NCBI GenBank assembly: GCA_964515335.1
Contig: CAZETS010000008.1
Span: 1-64,000, forward strand
DNA: 64,000 bases
Reading direction: 5' to 3'
Source: TMED88 sp964515335
Lineage (GTDB): Bacteria > Myxococcota_A > UBA9160 > UBA4427
Below the pieces are notes generated by a model. It was not told the origin of the DNA, did not search any database, and saw only the letters and a list, made by a program, of their open reading frames with translations. Below are positions 33,676 through 44,218 of this stretch, piece by piece (position 1 is the stretch's first letter; the number at the start of each line of letters is the position of its first letter). The position numbers and the translations under genes are program-made.

Positions 33676-34548
33676 TCAGTCGAGAAGCTCCTCGAGGAGC
33701 ATGCTCAGGAAGCCGCCACCCGAGCGGTGCTCACGCGACGAGGTGATCGCAATGCTCTCGCCCTTCATGGCCCGGGCCAGCGAGGCCGCCTCGCGGCGCA
33801 CGCGGGCGTCGATGCGGGCCTTGACGGCGTACTCCTCGTAGCCGCCGGCGCCGAGCCCGCCCTCGAGCACGTAGGCGGCGATCCGCTCGAGCTCGTCGGC
33901 GTCGAGCCAGGTGCCGTGCTCGTGGCAGCGGTCGATGATGACCCCCGACTTCTTCTGGAAGTTCCTGCGCTGCATGTGGGCGTCGCACTCGGGACACTTG
34001 CGGTAGACGACCTTCGTGTCGAACGAGCCGGCTCCGCCCCCGTGCCGCTCGGCGGCGAGGCCGGGTCCGGCCTTTCGGGCCGCGTCGCACGCCTGGGCGA
34101 TCAGCTGGTCGAAGCGATTCCCCGGCACCCACAGGCCGTTGCACCGGGGGCACTCGTTGATTCCGATGCCGCCCACCGTACGCGGCGGCATCAGGCCCCC
34201 GCAGGCCGGGCACGGCAGCTCGTGCCCATCGACCTCGACCGGCTCGGGACGGAACGCCACACCGCAAGCCGTGCAGTAACGCGATACCTCGGCGTTGCGC
34301 GCGAAGCACTCCGGGCAGATCAGGCTGAGCGCGCGGCTGTCGCGAACGATCTCCGACCCGCAGTACTCGCACGCCGGCGCGTCGGCGCCCACCTGCGCGC
34401 CGCACGACCCGCAGCGGTGGATCTGCGCCTCGATGCCCTCGGGCGGGCGGTTCGCGATCTTCTCCCCGCAGCGACAGCCGATCTCCGCAGCGACGACGTG
34501 GCTCACGTCGTACTGGGTGTGGCAATTCGAGCAGGCGACCAGCCGCAC
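33676..34548 (-). CDS. multi-zinc-ribbon protein
   Basis: A 290-residue protein packed with CxxC pairs. There is an N-terminal CSNCHTQYDV/CRCGEK knuckle, then CGSCGAQVGADAPACEYCG, CPECFARNAEVSRYCTACG, CPACGGLMPPRTVGGIGINECPRCNGLWVPG and CPECDAHMQRRNF...DRCHEHGTWLD: five or more zinc ribbons, the last two of the TFIIB/zf type followed by a Trp-Leu-Asp signature. It probably binds zinc and a partner protein. The GTG at 34548 has GGAGG eight bases upstream and gives VRLVACSNC. It is upstream of the SPFH gene, as in known SPFH/zinc-ribbon pairs, suggesting a joint complex. Confidence 0.8.
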   Translation of the reverse strand: MRLVACSNCHTQYDVSHVVAAEIGCRCGEKIANRPPEGIEAQIHRCGSCGAQVGADAPACEYCGSEIVRDSRALSLICPECFARNAEVSRYCTACGVAFRPEPVEVDGHELPCPACGGLMPPRTVGGIGINECPRCNGLWVPGNRFDQLIAQACDAARKAGPGLAAERHGGGAGSFDTKVVYRKCPECDAHMQRRNFQKKSGVIIDRCHEHGTWLDADELERIAAYVLEGGLGAGGYEEYAVKARIDARVRREAASLARAMKGESIAITSSREHRSGGGFLSMLLEELLD

Positions 34549-34789
34549 GGAAGTCCTCCGACCGAGCCGGGCCCCGACCGGACCCGCGTGTCTTCGATCG
34601 GTGCTTCGCGGCGCCGCCTTGATGGCCCGGCGCGGCGGCCAGCGGAATTCGGCGATCGCCTCGGCGGCCGGCAACTCACGTGCGGCTACGGGTCTGGCGG
34701 CGGGTGCGCGGCCGGGCCGCGGTGTCGCGTCCTGCTGTACCGTGCGACCGGACGCAATCCGGACGCAGCACGAGGGAAGGAAGACCTCC

Positions 34790-35989
34790 GTGACCCAGCC
34801 CGTCCCCGATCCGGGCCGAACGACTGCCGTGTGGGGCCGCGCCTTCCGGCCCTTCTTCCTGGGCGGCGCCCTGCAGACCGCGCTCGTCGTGCCGTGGTGG
34901 GCGGCGGTCTGGCTCGGAGCCAGCCACGTGCCGGCCTGGTCGACCCCGATGGCTTGGCACGGCCACGAGATGCTCTTCGGCTTCGTGGCCGCCGCGATCG
35001 CGGGCTTCATCCTCACCGCCTCGCCGGTCTGGTCGGGCGGGCCGGCCCTGGCGGGGGCGCCCCTGGCGGCGACCTTCGCACTCTGGGTCGCCGGCCGGGT
35101 CGCCTTCGCGGCTGCGGGCTGGCTGCCGCTCTGGCTGGTGGCGATCGTCGACGTCGCCTTCCTGCCGGTCGTCGCGCTGGCCGTCGCCCGCACGCTTCGG
35201 GGATCCGGACAGCTGCGCAACTACGCGCTGGTCGGCGTGCTGCTCGTGCTCGCCGCCGCCAACGCCGCCATGCACGCGGAGGCGCTCGGCCTGGTGGCCG
35301 GCGTGACGACGCGCGCCCTCCGCTTCGCGGTGGACTTCGTGATCGTGCTGATCCTGGTGATCGGCGGGCGCATCACTCCGGCCTTCACCCGCAACGCCTT
35401 CGCGCGCCAGGGCACGCCACGACCCATCCACTCGCGCCCCTGGCTCGACCGCAGCGCCGTCGCCGCCGCCATCGCGATGGCGATCGCCGACCTCACGGTC
35501 GGTCGCGCTCCGCTGACCGGCGTCGCGGCGGGGGTCGCGGGCGCGGCGGCGCTCGGGCGTCTCGCCGGCTGGCAACCGCTCGCAACGCGGTCCGAACCGC
35601 TGCTCTGGTCACTCCACCTCGGCGCCGCCTGGGTGGCGGCCGGGCTGCTGATCGTCGCAGTCGGCGACCTGGGCGCCGGCGTCCCGGCCTCGGCGGGCCT
35701 CCACGCCCTCACGGCCGGCGCAATGGGCAGCATGATCATCGCCGTCACGACGCGCGTCGCGATCGGCCACACCGGCCGCCCCCTCGCGCTCCCGCGCCAT
35801 GTCGTCTGGTGCTACGCGCTCGTCTCCAGCGCCGCCGCGCTACGCGTCGCCGCCCCCTTCTTGCAGGCGGACCCACAGCGCATCGCATTGATGGCCAGCG
35901 CCGCGGCCTGGTCGGCCGCCTTCGCGCTCTTCAGCGTGCGCTACTGGCCGATCCTCACCCGGCCCCGCCCCGACCAACAGCCCGGCTGA
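34790..35989 (+). CDS. nnrS: NnrS family membrane protein
   Basis: A 399-residue polytopic membrane protein (about 12 segments) of the NnrS family, linked to nitric-oxide stress and denitrification and thought to bind haem and copper. Diagnostic motifs: RAFRPFFLGGALQTALVV at the N terminus, AWHGHEMLFGFVAAAIAGFILTA with the haem-type histidines near residue 60, RNYALVGVL and SLHLGAAWVAAG with another histidine. GTG start with GGGAAGGAAG upstream. Divergent from the zinc-ribbon gene. No nitrite or NO reductase gene lies nearby. Confidence 0.92.
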   Translation: MTQPVPDPGRTTAVWGRAFRPFFLGGALQTALVVPWWAAVWLGASHVPAWSTPMAWHGHEMLFGFVAAAIAGFILTASPVWSGGPALAGAPLAATFALWVAGRVAFAAAGWLPLWLVAIVDVAFLPVVALAVARTLRGSGQLRNYALVGVLLVLAAANAAMHAEALGLVAGVTTRALRFAVDFVIVLILVIGGRITPAFTRNAFARQGTPRPIHSRPWLDRSAVAAAIAMAIADLTVGRAPLTGVAAGVAGAAALGRLAGWQPLATRSEPLLWSLHLGAAWVAAGLLIVAVGDLGAGVPASAGLHALTAGAMGSMIIAVTTRVAIGHTGRPLALPRHVVWCYALVSSAAALRVAAPFLQADPQRIALMASAAAWSAAFALFSVRYWPILTRPRPDQQPG

Positions 35990-36086
35990 CGCGTCCCGAA
36001 ACACGATCCACGTCGTTGCCGAGCGCGAGGCGGCCTGGCCGCGAGGGGTGCGCCGTCGCCGGGGCCACGGCACGAAGCCGGCACTC

Positions 36087-37835
<1,749 letters not shown>

Positions 37836-38070
37836 GGGGGGGCTCCTTCGAATCAGTACCGGCAACAGCGTGTGGCGATGAAACAGCGCTACGGCGATCG
37901 CATCTATGTCGGCTCTTCGTATCCGCTCGGGGGCAACGACTCTCTATCTCTCGTGCCTTGTCTCTCTATCTCTCTATCTCTCTCGTGCCTTGTCTCTCTC
38001 GTGCCTTGTCTCTTCGGGTATCTCTGTCAGGTGCCGATCGGCGACCCGTCGGTGTCACCTCTCGCGTGAA
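37836..38070. other. dnaG-rpoD spacer with 16-base CT-rich repeats
   Basis: 235 bases, unusually long for this operon. CTCTCGTGCCTTGTCTC occurs at 37948, 37980 and 37996, that is, spacings of 32 and 16, with TCTCTATC filler between the first two; on the rpoD-coding strand the repeats read GAGACAAGGCACGAGAG. It may hold an internal rpoD promoter or leader; none can be placed with confidence. Confidence 0.6.
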
Positions 38071-39873
38071 TCAAAGGGCCGCCCCTGGTAGGACGCCCAC
38101 TGCAGCGCGCTTTCGCTCGAGCAACTGCTGACGCTCGCGCAGCAGGGCCTGGAGGTCGGCCTCCGGCTCCTGCATGCGGCGCTTGAGCTCCTTCTCCCTG
38201 GCTTCGAGATCCTTGGCAACGTAGCGACCCACGAGGTGAACGAGCACCTCGGAGGGCGGCGTTTCCTGGTCGAGGAGCGACTCGTCGACGAGCACGTCGT
38301 GGAGCAGTCCCACCAGCTCCGCGTCGAGGCGCGACTCGCAGGCGTGCACGTCGATGCCGCCTTCGCGCTCGACGAGGCCCTCCGCCGCGGCATCGGCGAG
38401 CGACATCACGAGCCGTTTGTACGGGCTTCCGGGCAGCACCTCGTTGATCTGCGAACACAGCTCGTCGGTCACGAAGCCCGGGTGGCGGGCCAGGATGAGT
38501 GCGATCAACCGCAGATGGCGCTCCTCGCCGGGCGCCGCCTTCGGGGAAACAGCGCGGGCCAGGGCGTCGTCGGCCTCCGCCGAGCCTCCGCGACCTGCCG
38601 AGCGGATCACCGCTTCGACGGCGGCGGCGTCGGTGCCGGTTGCGATCGCGAGCCTTCGCGCGTGCTCGCTTCGCTCGACCGGATTCGGGATCGCTGCGAT
38701 CAGCGGAGCCGTGTGACGCACCGCGTCGGCCTTCTCGGCAGGCGTCATGCAGCCGGACGCCATGGCGCGCTTGATCACGACCTCGAGTGCGTCGGGGGCG
38801 CGGTCGACCATGTTCCGCAGCGCTTGGGCGCCCTCGGCGGCCAGGTAGTCGTCGGGATCCTGCCCGCTCGGCAACGACACGGCCCGCACCCGCAGACCCT
38901 CGGGCAGCAGCACCGCGAGGGCCTTTTCCATGGCGTTCTGCCCCGCCTCGTCTCCGTCGAAGAGCAGCGTCACGTTACCGGTGCGCCGCCGCAGGTCCTT
39001 GGCGTGATCCGGGGTGAGTGCGGTGCCGCAGGTCGCCACCGCCTCTTCGAGTCCCGCGCGATGCAGGGCGATCACGTCGAAGTAGCCCTCGGAGACGATC
39101 GCGCGACCGGCGCGGCGCATCGGCTCGAGGGCGAGGTGCAGACCGTAGAGGGCTCGCCTCTTGTGGTAGACCGGGCTCTCGGCCGTGTTCAGGTACTTGG
39201 GCTCCTGGTCGGCCGCCATGGCGCGCGCACCGAACGCGATGATGCGGCCCCGGACATCGGCGATGGGAAAGGTCACGCGACCGCGCAAGCGGTCGTAGCT
39301 TCCGCCGGAGCGCCCCTCCATGACGAGGCCGGCCGTCTCGGAGGCCTTGCGGGGCACACTGGCGCGCTCGAGGTGACGGGTCAGCGTCTCCCAGGCGTCG
39401 GGCGCGAAGCCGAGACCGAAGCGCTCGGTCGTGGCGGCGTCGAGGCCGCGCTGCTCGAGGTACTCGCGCGCCGCCTTGCCGGTGTCCACCGCGAGCTGCT
39501 CGCGGTAGCAGCGCTGAGCCTCGTCGAGGGCCTGGTAGAGGGCCTCGCGCTCGCCGCGGTCCTCGCGGCGGCCGCCCGTCTCGGGCACCTCGATGCCGAG
39601 ATCGGCGGCGAGGCTGCGAACGGCTTCCGGGAAGGTGAGGTTCTCGTACTCGACGAGAAAGGTGATCGCGTTGCCGCCCTTCTGACAGCCGAAGCAGTGG
39701 AAGATGCCGCGATCGGGATTGACGTTGAAGGAGGGCGTTTTCTCTTCGTGGAACGGGCAGAGCCCCTTCCAGTTGCGGCCGGCCTGCTTGAGTTCGACGT
39801 AGCGCCCGACCAGGGCCACGATGTCGGCCCGGTCGCGCACCTCCTGGATTGTCTCTTCCGGGATTCGACCCAA
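38071..39873 (-). CDS. dnaG: DNA primase
   Basis: Synthesises RNA primers at the replication fork. The N-terminal CHC2 zinc finger is visible as CPFHEEKTPSFNVNPDRGIFHCFGCQKGG near residue 38. The polymerase core has RVTFPIADVRGRIIAFGAR and the TOPRIM fold with IVSEGYFDVIALHRAG (catalytic Glu near 266) and VTLLFDGDEAGQNAMEKAL (DGD). The C-terminal third, helix-rich, is the DnaB-helicase-binding region. 600 residues, normal. Start at ATG 39873. Confidence 0.97.
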   Translation of the reverse strand: MGRIPEETIQEVRDRADIVALVGRYVELKQAGRNWKGLCPFHEEKTPSFNVNPDRGIFHCFGCQKGGNAITFLVEYENLTFPEAVRSLAADLGIEVPETGGRREDRGEREALYQALDEAQRCYREQLAVDTGKAAREYLEQRGLDAATTERFGLGFAPDAWETLTRHLERASVPRKASETAGLVMEGRSGGSYDRLRGRVTFPIADVRGRIIAFGARAMAADQEPKYLNTAESPVYHKRRALYGLHLALEPMRRAGRAIVSEGYFDVIALHRAGLEEAVATCGTALTPDHAKDLRRRTGNVTLLFDGDEAGQNAMEKALAVLLPEGLRVRAVSLPSGQDPDDYLAAEGAQALRNMVDRAPDALEVVIKRAMASGCMTPAEKADAVRHTAPLIAAIPNPVERSEHARRLAIATGTDAAAVEAVIRSAGRGGSAEADDALARAVSPKAAPGEERHLRLIALILARHPGFVTDELCSQINEVLPGSPYKRLVMSLADAAAEGLVEREGGIDVHACESRLDAELVGLLHDVLVDESLLDQETPPSEVLVHLVGRYVAKDLEAREKELKRRMQEPEADLQALLRERQQLLERKRAAVGVLPGAAL

Positions 39874-39921
39874 TCGTCGCCTCGCTACACGAGACGCTGG
39901 CCCGCCCCTCTTGGGGGGCGC

Positions 39922-40119
39922 TCAGTCGGCCATGCGCCTCATCTTCTTCAGCGCGCGCTTGCGCGCTGCTGCCGCCTTCTTCTTCTTCCGGATGCTCGGC
40001 TTGTCGTAGTACTCGCGACGCCGCAGCTCCGTGAGGATGCCGGCCTTCTCGCAGGTCTTCTTGAAGCGGCGCATGGCCTGCTCGAAAGACTCGTTCTCCT
40101 TGACTTTGACGACGGGCAT
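39922..40119 (-). CDS. rpsU: 30S ribosomal protein S21
   Basis: A 65-residue basic protein with the whole S21 pattern: VKVKENESFEQAMRRFKKTCEKAGILTELRRREYYDKPSIRKKKKAAAARKR. It joins the 30S subunit near the mRNA exit platform and helps initiation. The ATG start is clear; dnaG begins 48 bases downstream. As first gene of rpsU-dnaG-rpoD its leader probably carries the operon promoter. Confidence 0.98.
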   Translation of the reverse strand: MPVVKVKENESFEQAMRRFKKTCEKAGILTELRRREYYDKPSIRKKKKAAAARKRALKKMRRMAD

Positions 40120-40267
40120 GTGTTCTTCTGGCTCCAGGCTGTCCTCTCCGACCGTGGCTCCGGCGCTGCCTGCTGGTTGTTGCGGGCGACGGGTTACGGG
40201 TGACGGGCGGAGTGTGCGAGCCGATCACCTCGGCGCGCAGTGGTTGTGAGTGGCTTAAAGACCCCGT

Positions 40268-40284
40268 TAGTGTCGTAGACACTA
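40268..40284 (-). promoter_or_regulatory. palindrome TAGTGTC-GTA-GACACTA in the rpsU leader region
   Basis: Perfect 7-base arms around GTA. On the minus strand it lies directly after a TTGTAC sequence (40292-40287) that could be a -35 element; the element 17 bases on (TAACGG) is a poor -10. It is therefore a candidate operator of the rpsU operon, with promoter assignment uncertain. It does not fit the E. coli LexA box. The rest of 40120-40436 shows nothing else. Confidence 0.4.
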
Positions 40285-40436
40285 CGGTACAAGATCGTTT
40301 TAGGGTGCCTCGCCACTGTGTGTAGTACTCGATTCCTATCGGAAATCGGGCGCGAGGCCGAAAAGTCACTGAATATCAGTTGGTTGCGGTCGATTCCGCG
40401 TCCAACTTGCGATCGTAGCAGAGGGCAGACGGCCCC

Positions 40437-41255
40437 TCAATCGGGGGCTGCGGGGCCGGCGGGCGGCGGCCGAACCGCGATGCCCCGGGCGGCGAGGTCG
40501 CGTTTCACCTCGCCCACCGTCGTCTCGCCGAAGTGGAAGATCGAGGCAGCCAGTGCCGCCTGGGCGTGTCCTTCCTCCGGGCCCTCGCCGAGCGCGGCCG
40601 CCAGGTCGGCCGCGCTGCCCCCGCCCCCCGAGGCGATCACGGGAATCGGCACGCGATCGGCCACGGCGCGGAGCATCGAGAGGTCGTAGCCGCTCTTGGT
40701 GCCGTCGCGATCCATGCTGGTCAGCAGGATCTCGCCGGCGCCCGCCTCGGCGTTGCGGGCCGCCCACTCGACTGCGTCGATGCCGGTCGGACGCCGCCCG
40801 CCGTGGGTGCAGACCTCCCAGCTTCCGGCCACGAGCTCGCCCGCCTCGTCGCGGGCGGCCCGCGCGTCGATGGCGAGCACGAGGTTCGCACTGCCGATCT
40901 TCGCGGCGGCCTCGGGGACGAGGTCGGGGTCGTGGACGGCCGCGGTCATGATCGAGACCTTGTCGGCGCCGGCGTTCAGCAGATCGCGGATGTCCTGGAT
41001 CGAGCGCACGCCGCCGCCCACGGTCAGCGGCATGAAGACGGTCTCGGCCGTTCGCGACACCACGTCGAGCAGGATCCCCCGCTCCTCGTGGCTGGCCGTG
41101 ATGTCGAGGAAGGTGATCTCGTCGGCCTCCTGCTCGTCGTAGACCTGAGCGACCTGCACCGGGTCGCCACAGTCGACGTGGTCGACGTACTTCACGCCCT
41201 TCACGACGCGCCCCTTGTCGACGTCGAGGCAGGGGATGATCCGCTTCTTCAGCAT
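40437..41255 (-). CDS. hisF: imidazole glycerol phosphate synthase, cyclase subunit HisF
   Basis: (beta/alpha)8 barrel that joins PRFAR with ammonia from HisH to give imidazole glycerol phosphate and AICAR, the fifth step of histidine synthesis. It starts with MLKKRIIPCLDVDKGRVVKG, with the catalytic Asp11, and has LVLAIDAR carrying the second catalytic Asp near residue 130. Phosphate-binding loops LTVGGGVRS and VIASGGGGS are intact. The 272-residue length is normal. In the minus-strand his cluster after hisH. Confidence 0.97.
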   Translation of the reverse strand: MLKKRIIPCLDVDKGRVVKGVKYVDHVDCGDPVQVAQVYDEQEADEITFLDITASHEERGILLDVVSRTAETVFMPLTVGGGVRSIQDIRDLLNAGADKVSIMTAAVHDPDLVPEAAAKIGSANLVLAIDARAARDEAGELVAGSWEVCTHGGRRPTGIDAVEWAARNAEAGAGEILLTSMDRDGTKSGYDLSMLRAVADRVPIPVIASGGGGSAADLAAALGEGPEEGHAQAALAASIFHFGETTVGEVKRDLAARGIAVRPPPAGPAAPD

Positions 41256-41289
41256 GACTCTTTCCGGTGTCGAGTGCCTGCGGCCGTCG

Positions 41290-41937
41290 TCATCGGCTCG
41301 ACTCCACCCAGGCGCGGAAGGCGTCGAGCAACCGACGTCCCGCCTGCTGACTCTTCTCGGGGTGGAACTGCACGGCGAAGATCGAGCCCCGCGCCACCGC
41401 GGCCGCGAAATCGCCGCCGTACTCGGTGCGCCCCACCACGATGCTCTCGTCGGTGGGGACCGGCCGATAGGAGTGCACGAAGTAGAAGTGGTCGCGCTCG
41501 GGCAGGCGCTCGAGCATCGGATGCTCGCCCGAGAAGCGCACCTCGTTCCAGCCGATGTGGGGCACGCGAAGCCGCGATCCGCCGCTGTCGCGATCCGGAA
41601 AGCGCTCGACCCGGCCGCCGAAGAGCCCGAATCCCTTGTTGGGGCCGTGCTCGTCGCCCTCTTCGAAGAGCAGCTGGATGCCCAGGCACAGCCCGAGGTA
41701 GGGCCGCCCGTCCTGCACGGCGTCCTTCACGGCAGGCTCGAGCCCGCTCGCACGCAGCGCCCCCATGCCGTCCGCGAAGGCGCCGACGCCCGGCAGCACG
41801 ACACCGTCCGCCCGGGCGACCGTCGCCGGATCGCTGGTGACGTCCACCACGAGCCCGCTCCGCTCGAGCGCCTTCGCGACGCTGCGCAGATTGCCTGCCC
41901 CGTAGTCGACGAGTGCGACGCGTGCCGGCGCGCTCAC
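41290..41937 (-). CDS. hisH: imidazole glycerol phosphate synthase, glutamine amidotransferase subunit HisH
   Basis: Class I glutaminase partner of HisF, supplying ammonia. Motifs: VALVDYGAGNLRSVAKALER at the N terminus, the nucleophile Cys in PYLGLCLGIQLLFE near residue 80 and the His/Glu of the triad in AVQFHPEKS near 193. 215 residues. ATG start; hisF follows 34 bases downstream. Confidence 0.97.
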   Translation of the reverse strand: MSAPARVALVDYGAGNLRSVAKALERSGLVVDVTSDPATVARADGVVLPGVGAFADGMGALRASGLEPAVKDAVQDGRPYLGLCLGIQLLFEEGDEHGPNKGFGLFGGRVERFPDRDSGGSRLRVPHIGWNEVRFSGEHPMLERLPERDHFYFVHSYRPVPTDESIVVGRTEYGGDFAAAVARGSIFAVQFHPEKSQQAGRRLLDAFRAWVESSR

Positions 41938-42023
41938 GACTCGCCGGCCGTGGACGATCGTCGCAGCAGGCGTTCACCGCGCGGAGCGGCGTCGCGACTG
42001 GGGGGGCATGCGGGGGACATCGC

Positions 42024-42635
42024 TCAGAGCGCGCCCTTCACGGTGGGCAGGCCCGACTCGCGTGGGTCGATGGCGACCGCCTCGCGAAGCGCGCGGGCCA
42101 CCCCCTTGAAGATCGCCTCGACGACGTGGTGGGGGCTTCTGCCGTAGCGCTTGTCGATGTGCAGATCGAGGCCGGCGTTCTGGCTGAACGCGTACATGAA
42201 GTCCTCGGTGAGCGCCGCGTCGAAGTCGCCGATGCGGTCGTTCGCGAGCTCGACGCGATACACCAGATACGGTCGGTTGGACACGTCGACTGCCACCTCG
42301 ACCTTGCTCTCGGCCATCGGCAGTACGAACGACCCGAAGCGGCGGATGCCCTCGGCGCCGCCGAGCGCGTCGCGCAGCGCCTGACCGAGCGCGATCCCCA
42401 CGTCCTCCACGGTGTGGTGGAGGTCGACCTCGACGTCGCCCTGCGCCTCGAGGACGAGGTCGAAGAGGGCGTGGCGCGCGAACGACTCCAGCATGTGGTC
42501 GAAGAAGGGGATGCCGGTGGCGACCTGGTACTGGCCGCTGCCGTCGAGCCCGAGCTGCACCCGGATCTCGGTTTCCTTCGTCTTGCGCTGGATCGTGGCG
42601 ACGCGGCTCGCGCCGCCCTCGGCCTTCTTCGTCAT
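42024..42635 (-). CDS. hisB: imidazoleglycerol-phosphate dehydratase HisB
   Basis: Sixth step of histidine synthesis: dehydrates imidazole glycerol phosphate with a di-metal centre. The histidine-rich signatures are present: PFFDHMLESFARHALFDL, DVEVDLHHTVEDVGIALGQAL, and the second repeat SPHHVVEAIFKGVARALREAV. 203 residues, monofunctional (no phosphatase domain). Between hisD and hisH in the same direction. The 158-base spacer to hisD shows nothing recognised. Confidence 0.96.
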   Translation of the reverse strand: MTKKAEGGASRVATIQRKTKETEIRVQLGLDGSGQYQVATGIPFFDHMLESFARHALFDLVLEAQGDVEVDLHHTVEDVGIALGQALRDALGGAEGIRRFGSFVLPMAESKVEVAVDVSNRPYLVYRVELANDRIGDFDAALTEDFMYAFSQNAGLDLHIDKRYGRSPHHVVEAIFKGVARALREAVAIDPRESGLPTVKGAL

Positions 42636-42793
42636 GGCGGCCGGATACTCCCGACGAGCAGCTATCCCCGCGGGTCTCCACGGCGATACGTGCCCGTTCT
42701 CGAGCCTTTGCGGGCTCTTCGGGTACAGGCGGTGGAGCGCGGGGCGCCCGGCTCCCGGGCCGGCTGATCCGGCGACGGATGACCTGAGGGCGA

Positions 42794-44161
42794 CTAGAGC
42801 TCCGTTTCCCGAGCCTGCTCGCGCTCGCGGCGGGCCCGGCGGATCTTTTGTAGCCGCAGCTCGACCGAAGTGCCATGGCCCGACAGGCCCTCGACCTCGG
42901 CGAGGCGGACCACCTCGGCCCCCAGCTCGCGCAGCTTCGGCGGCTCGAACTTCACGAAGCTCGTGCGCTTCAGGAAGTCCTCCACGCCGAGCGGCGAGTC
43001 GAAGCGGGCGGTGCCGCCCGAGGGCAGCACGTCGTTGGGCCCGGCCAGGTAGTCGCCCACGCCTGCCGGCGTGTAGTGGCCCATGAAGATCGCCCCGGCG
43101 TTTTCGACCGCCTTGGCGGCGAGTTCGGGGTTGTCGACCGCCAGCACCAGGTGCTCCGGCGCGTACTCGTTGGCGAACGCGATCGACTCGTCGAGGCTCT
43201 TCGTGAGCACCACGACGCCGGCCGCCGACAGGCTCTGCTTGGCGACGCGCGCCTTGTCGAGCGCCTTGATCTGCTTGGCGACCTGTTCCTGGACCCGCGT
43301 CACCAGCCCCTTCATGTGCGTGATGAAGACCGTCTGGGCGTGGCTACCGCTCTCGGCGTGGGAGAGCAGATCGGCGGCCAGCCAGGCGGGCGTCGCCGAC
43401 TTGTCGGCGACGATGCAGACTTCGCGGGGCCCGGACGAGCCGCCCACGCCCACCGCGCCGGACACGAAGCGCTTGGCGGCATCGATCTCGGGATCGCCCG
43501 GGCCGATGATCTTGTCGACCCGCGGCACGCTGAGCGTCCCGTACGCGAAGGCCGCCATCGCGGCGGGCCCGGCGAACTTGAACACGCGGTGCACACCGGA
43601 GATACGCGCCGCCATCAGGATCTCGGGACAAACCGTGCCATCGGCCCGCGGCGGCGCGCCGAGCACGATCTCGGGCACCTCCACCGCCGACGGCGGGGTC
43701 GCGTTCATGATCAGCGTGGAGGGATGCAGCCCACCGTCCGCCGGAGCGACGACAGCCACTCGCGCGAGCGGCCGCACGCGCTGACCCATGTAGCCGCCGC
43801 CTTCCTCGCGCATCTCCCAGCTCGAGGGCACACGCTTGCGGTGGAAGTCGCGGATCCGCATGGCGGCCTTGCCGAGGGCCGCGCGGTCGGCCGGATCGAC
43901 GGCCTCGCAGCCGGCGTCCCACTCGTCGTTGGTGACCTCGAGGCGGTCGACCTCGATGTCGTACCTGCTCTCCACCCAGGCGCGCAGCGCGCGGTCGCCG
44001 CCCTCGCGCACCCTGTCGCAGAGCGCCACGACCTCGGCGTTCTCGCAGCCGCCCGCGCGCGTGCTCTCACGCAGGCAGGTTGCCTGCCAGGTCTTCGCGA
44101 AGTCCCGGTCGTCGGGCTTGATCACCTTGAGGGGCTTCGCGCTGCTCGTCTTCGTCGCCAT
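42794..44161 (-). CDS. hisD: histidinol dehydrogenase-family protein with altered zinc ligands
   Basis: Homologous to HisD (oxidises histidinol to histidine in two NAD+ steps). Retained: catalytic Glu-His in YAPEHLVL near residue 325, the Asp of GDYLAGPND and the His of SGHGTSVELR near 420. Altered: the SQAEH motif that gives two zinc ligands in E. coli HisD (Gln259, His262) reads SHAESGSH here; AGPSE reads SGPRE; PGN..V reads PGDPEID; and PGG.A.YPS reads PADGGLHPS. 455 residues with a charged C-terminal extension. Position between prmC and hisB suggests a role in histidine synthesis, but the changes may mean a different metal site or substrate. Confidence 0.8.
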   Translation of the reverse strand: MATKTSSAKPLKVIKPDDRDFAKTWQATCLRESTRAGGCENAEVVALCDRVREGGDRALRAWVESRYDIEVDRLEVTNDEWDAGCEAVDPADRAALGKAAMRIRDFHRKRVPSSWEMREEGGGYMGQRVRPLARVAVVAPADGGLHPSTLIMNATPPSAVEVPEIVLGAPPRADGTVCPEILMAARISGVHRVFKFAGPAAMAAFAYGTLSVPRVDKIIGPGDPEIDAAKRFVSGAVGVGGSSGPREVCIVADKSATPAWLAADLLSHAESGSHAQTVFITHMKGLVTRVQEQVAKQIKALDKARVAKQSLSAAGVVVLTKSLDESIAFANEYAPEHLVLAVDNPELAAKAVENAGAIFMGHYTPAGVGDYLAGPNDVLPSGGTARFDSPLGVEDFLKRTSFVKFEPPKLRELGAEVVRLAEVEGLSGHGTSVELRLQKIRRARREREQARETEL

Positions 44162-44218
44162 GCTGTCGAACCTCCTGCGGCCCCGGGGCGCTTCAGAAGG
44201 CTCCTGCGACCCAGATCG

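Noticed and set aside
37948..38012. CRISPR-like array upstream of rpoD
   Set aside because: Repeat units are 16-17 bases with no unique spacers of regular length and no cas gene nearby.
40268..40284. LexA box of the rpsU operon
   Set aside because: Arms do not fit the CTGT-N8-ACAG of E. coli or the direct repeat types known in alpha- and deltaproteobacteria.
42794..44161. hisD pseudogene
   Set aside because: The frame is intact, full-length and keeps the catalytic Glu-His and two ligands; the changes look like divergence and not decay.
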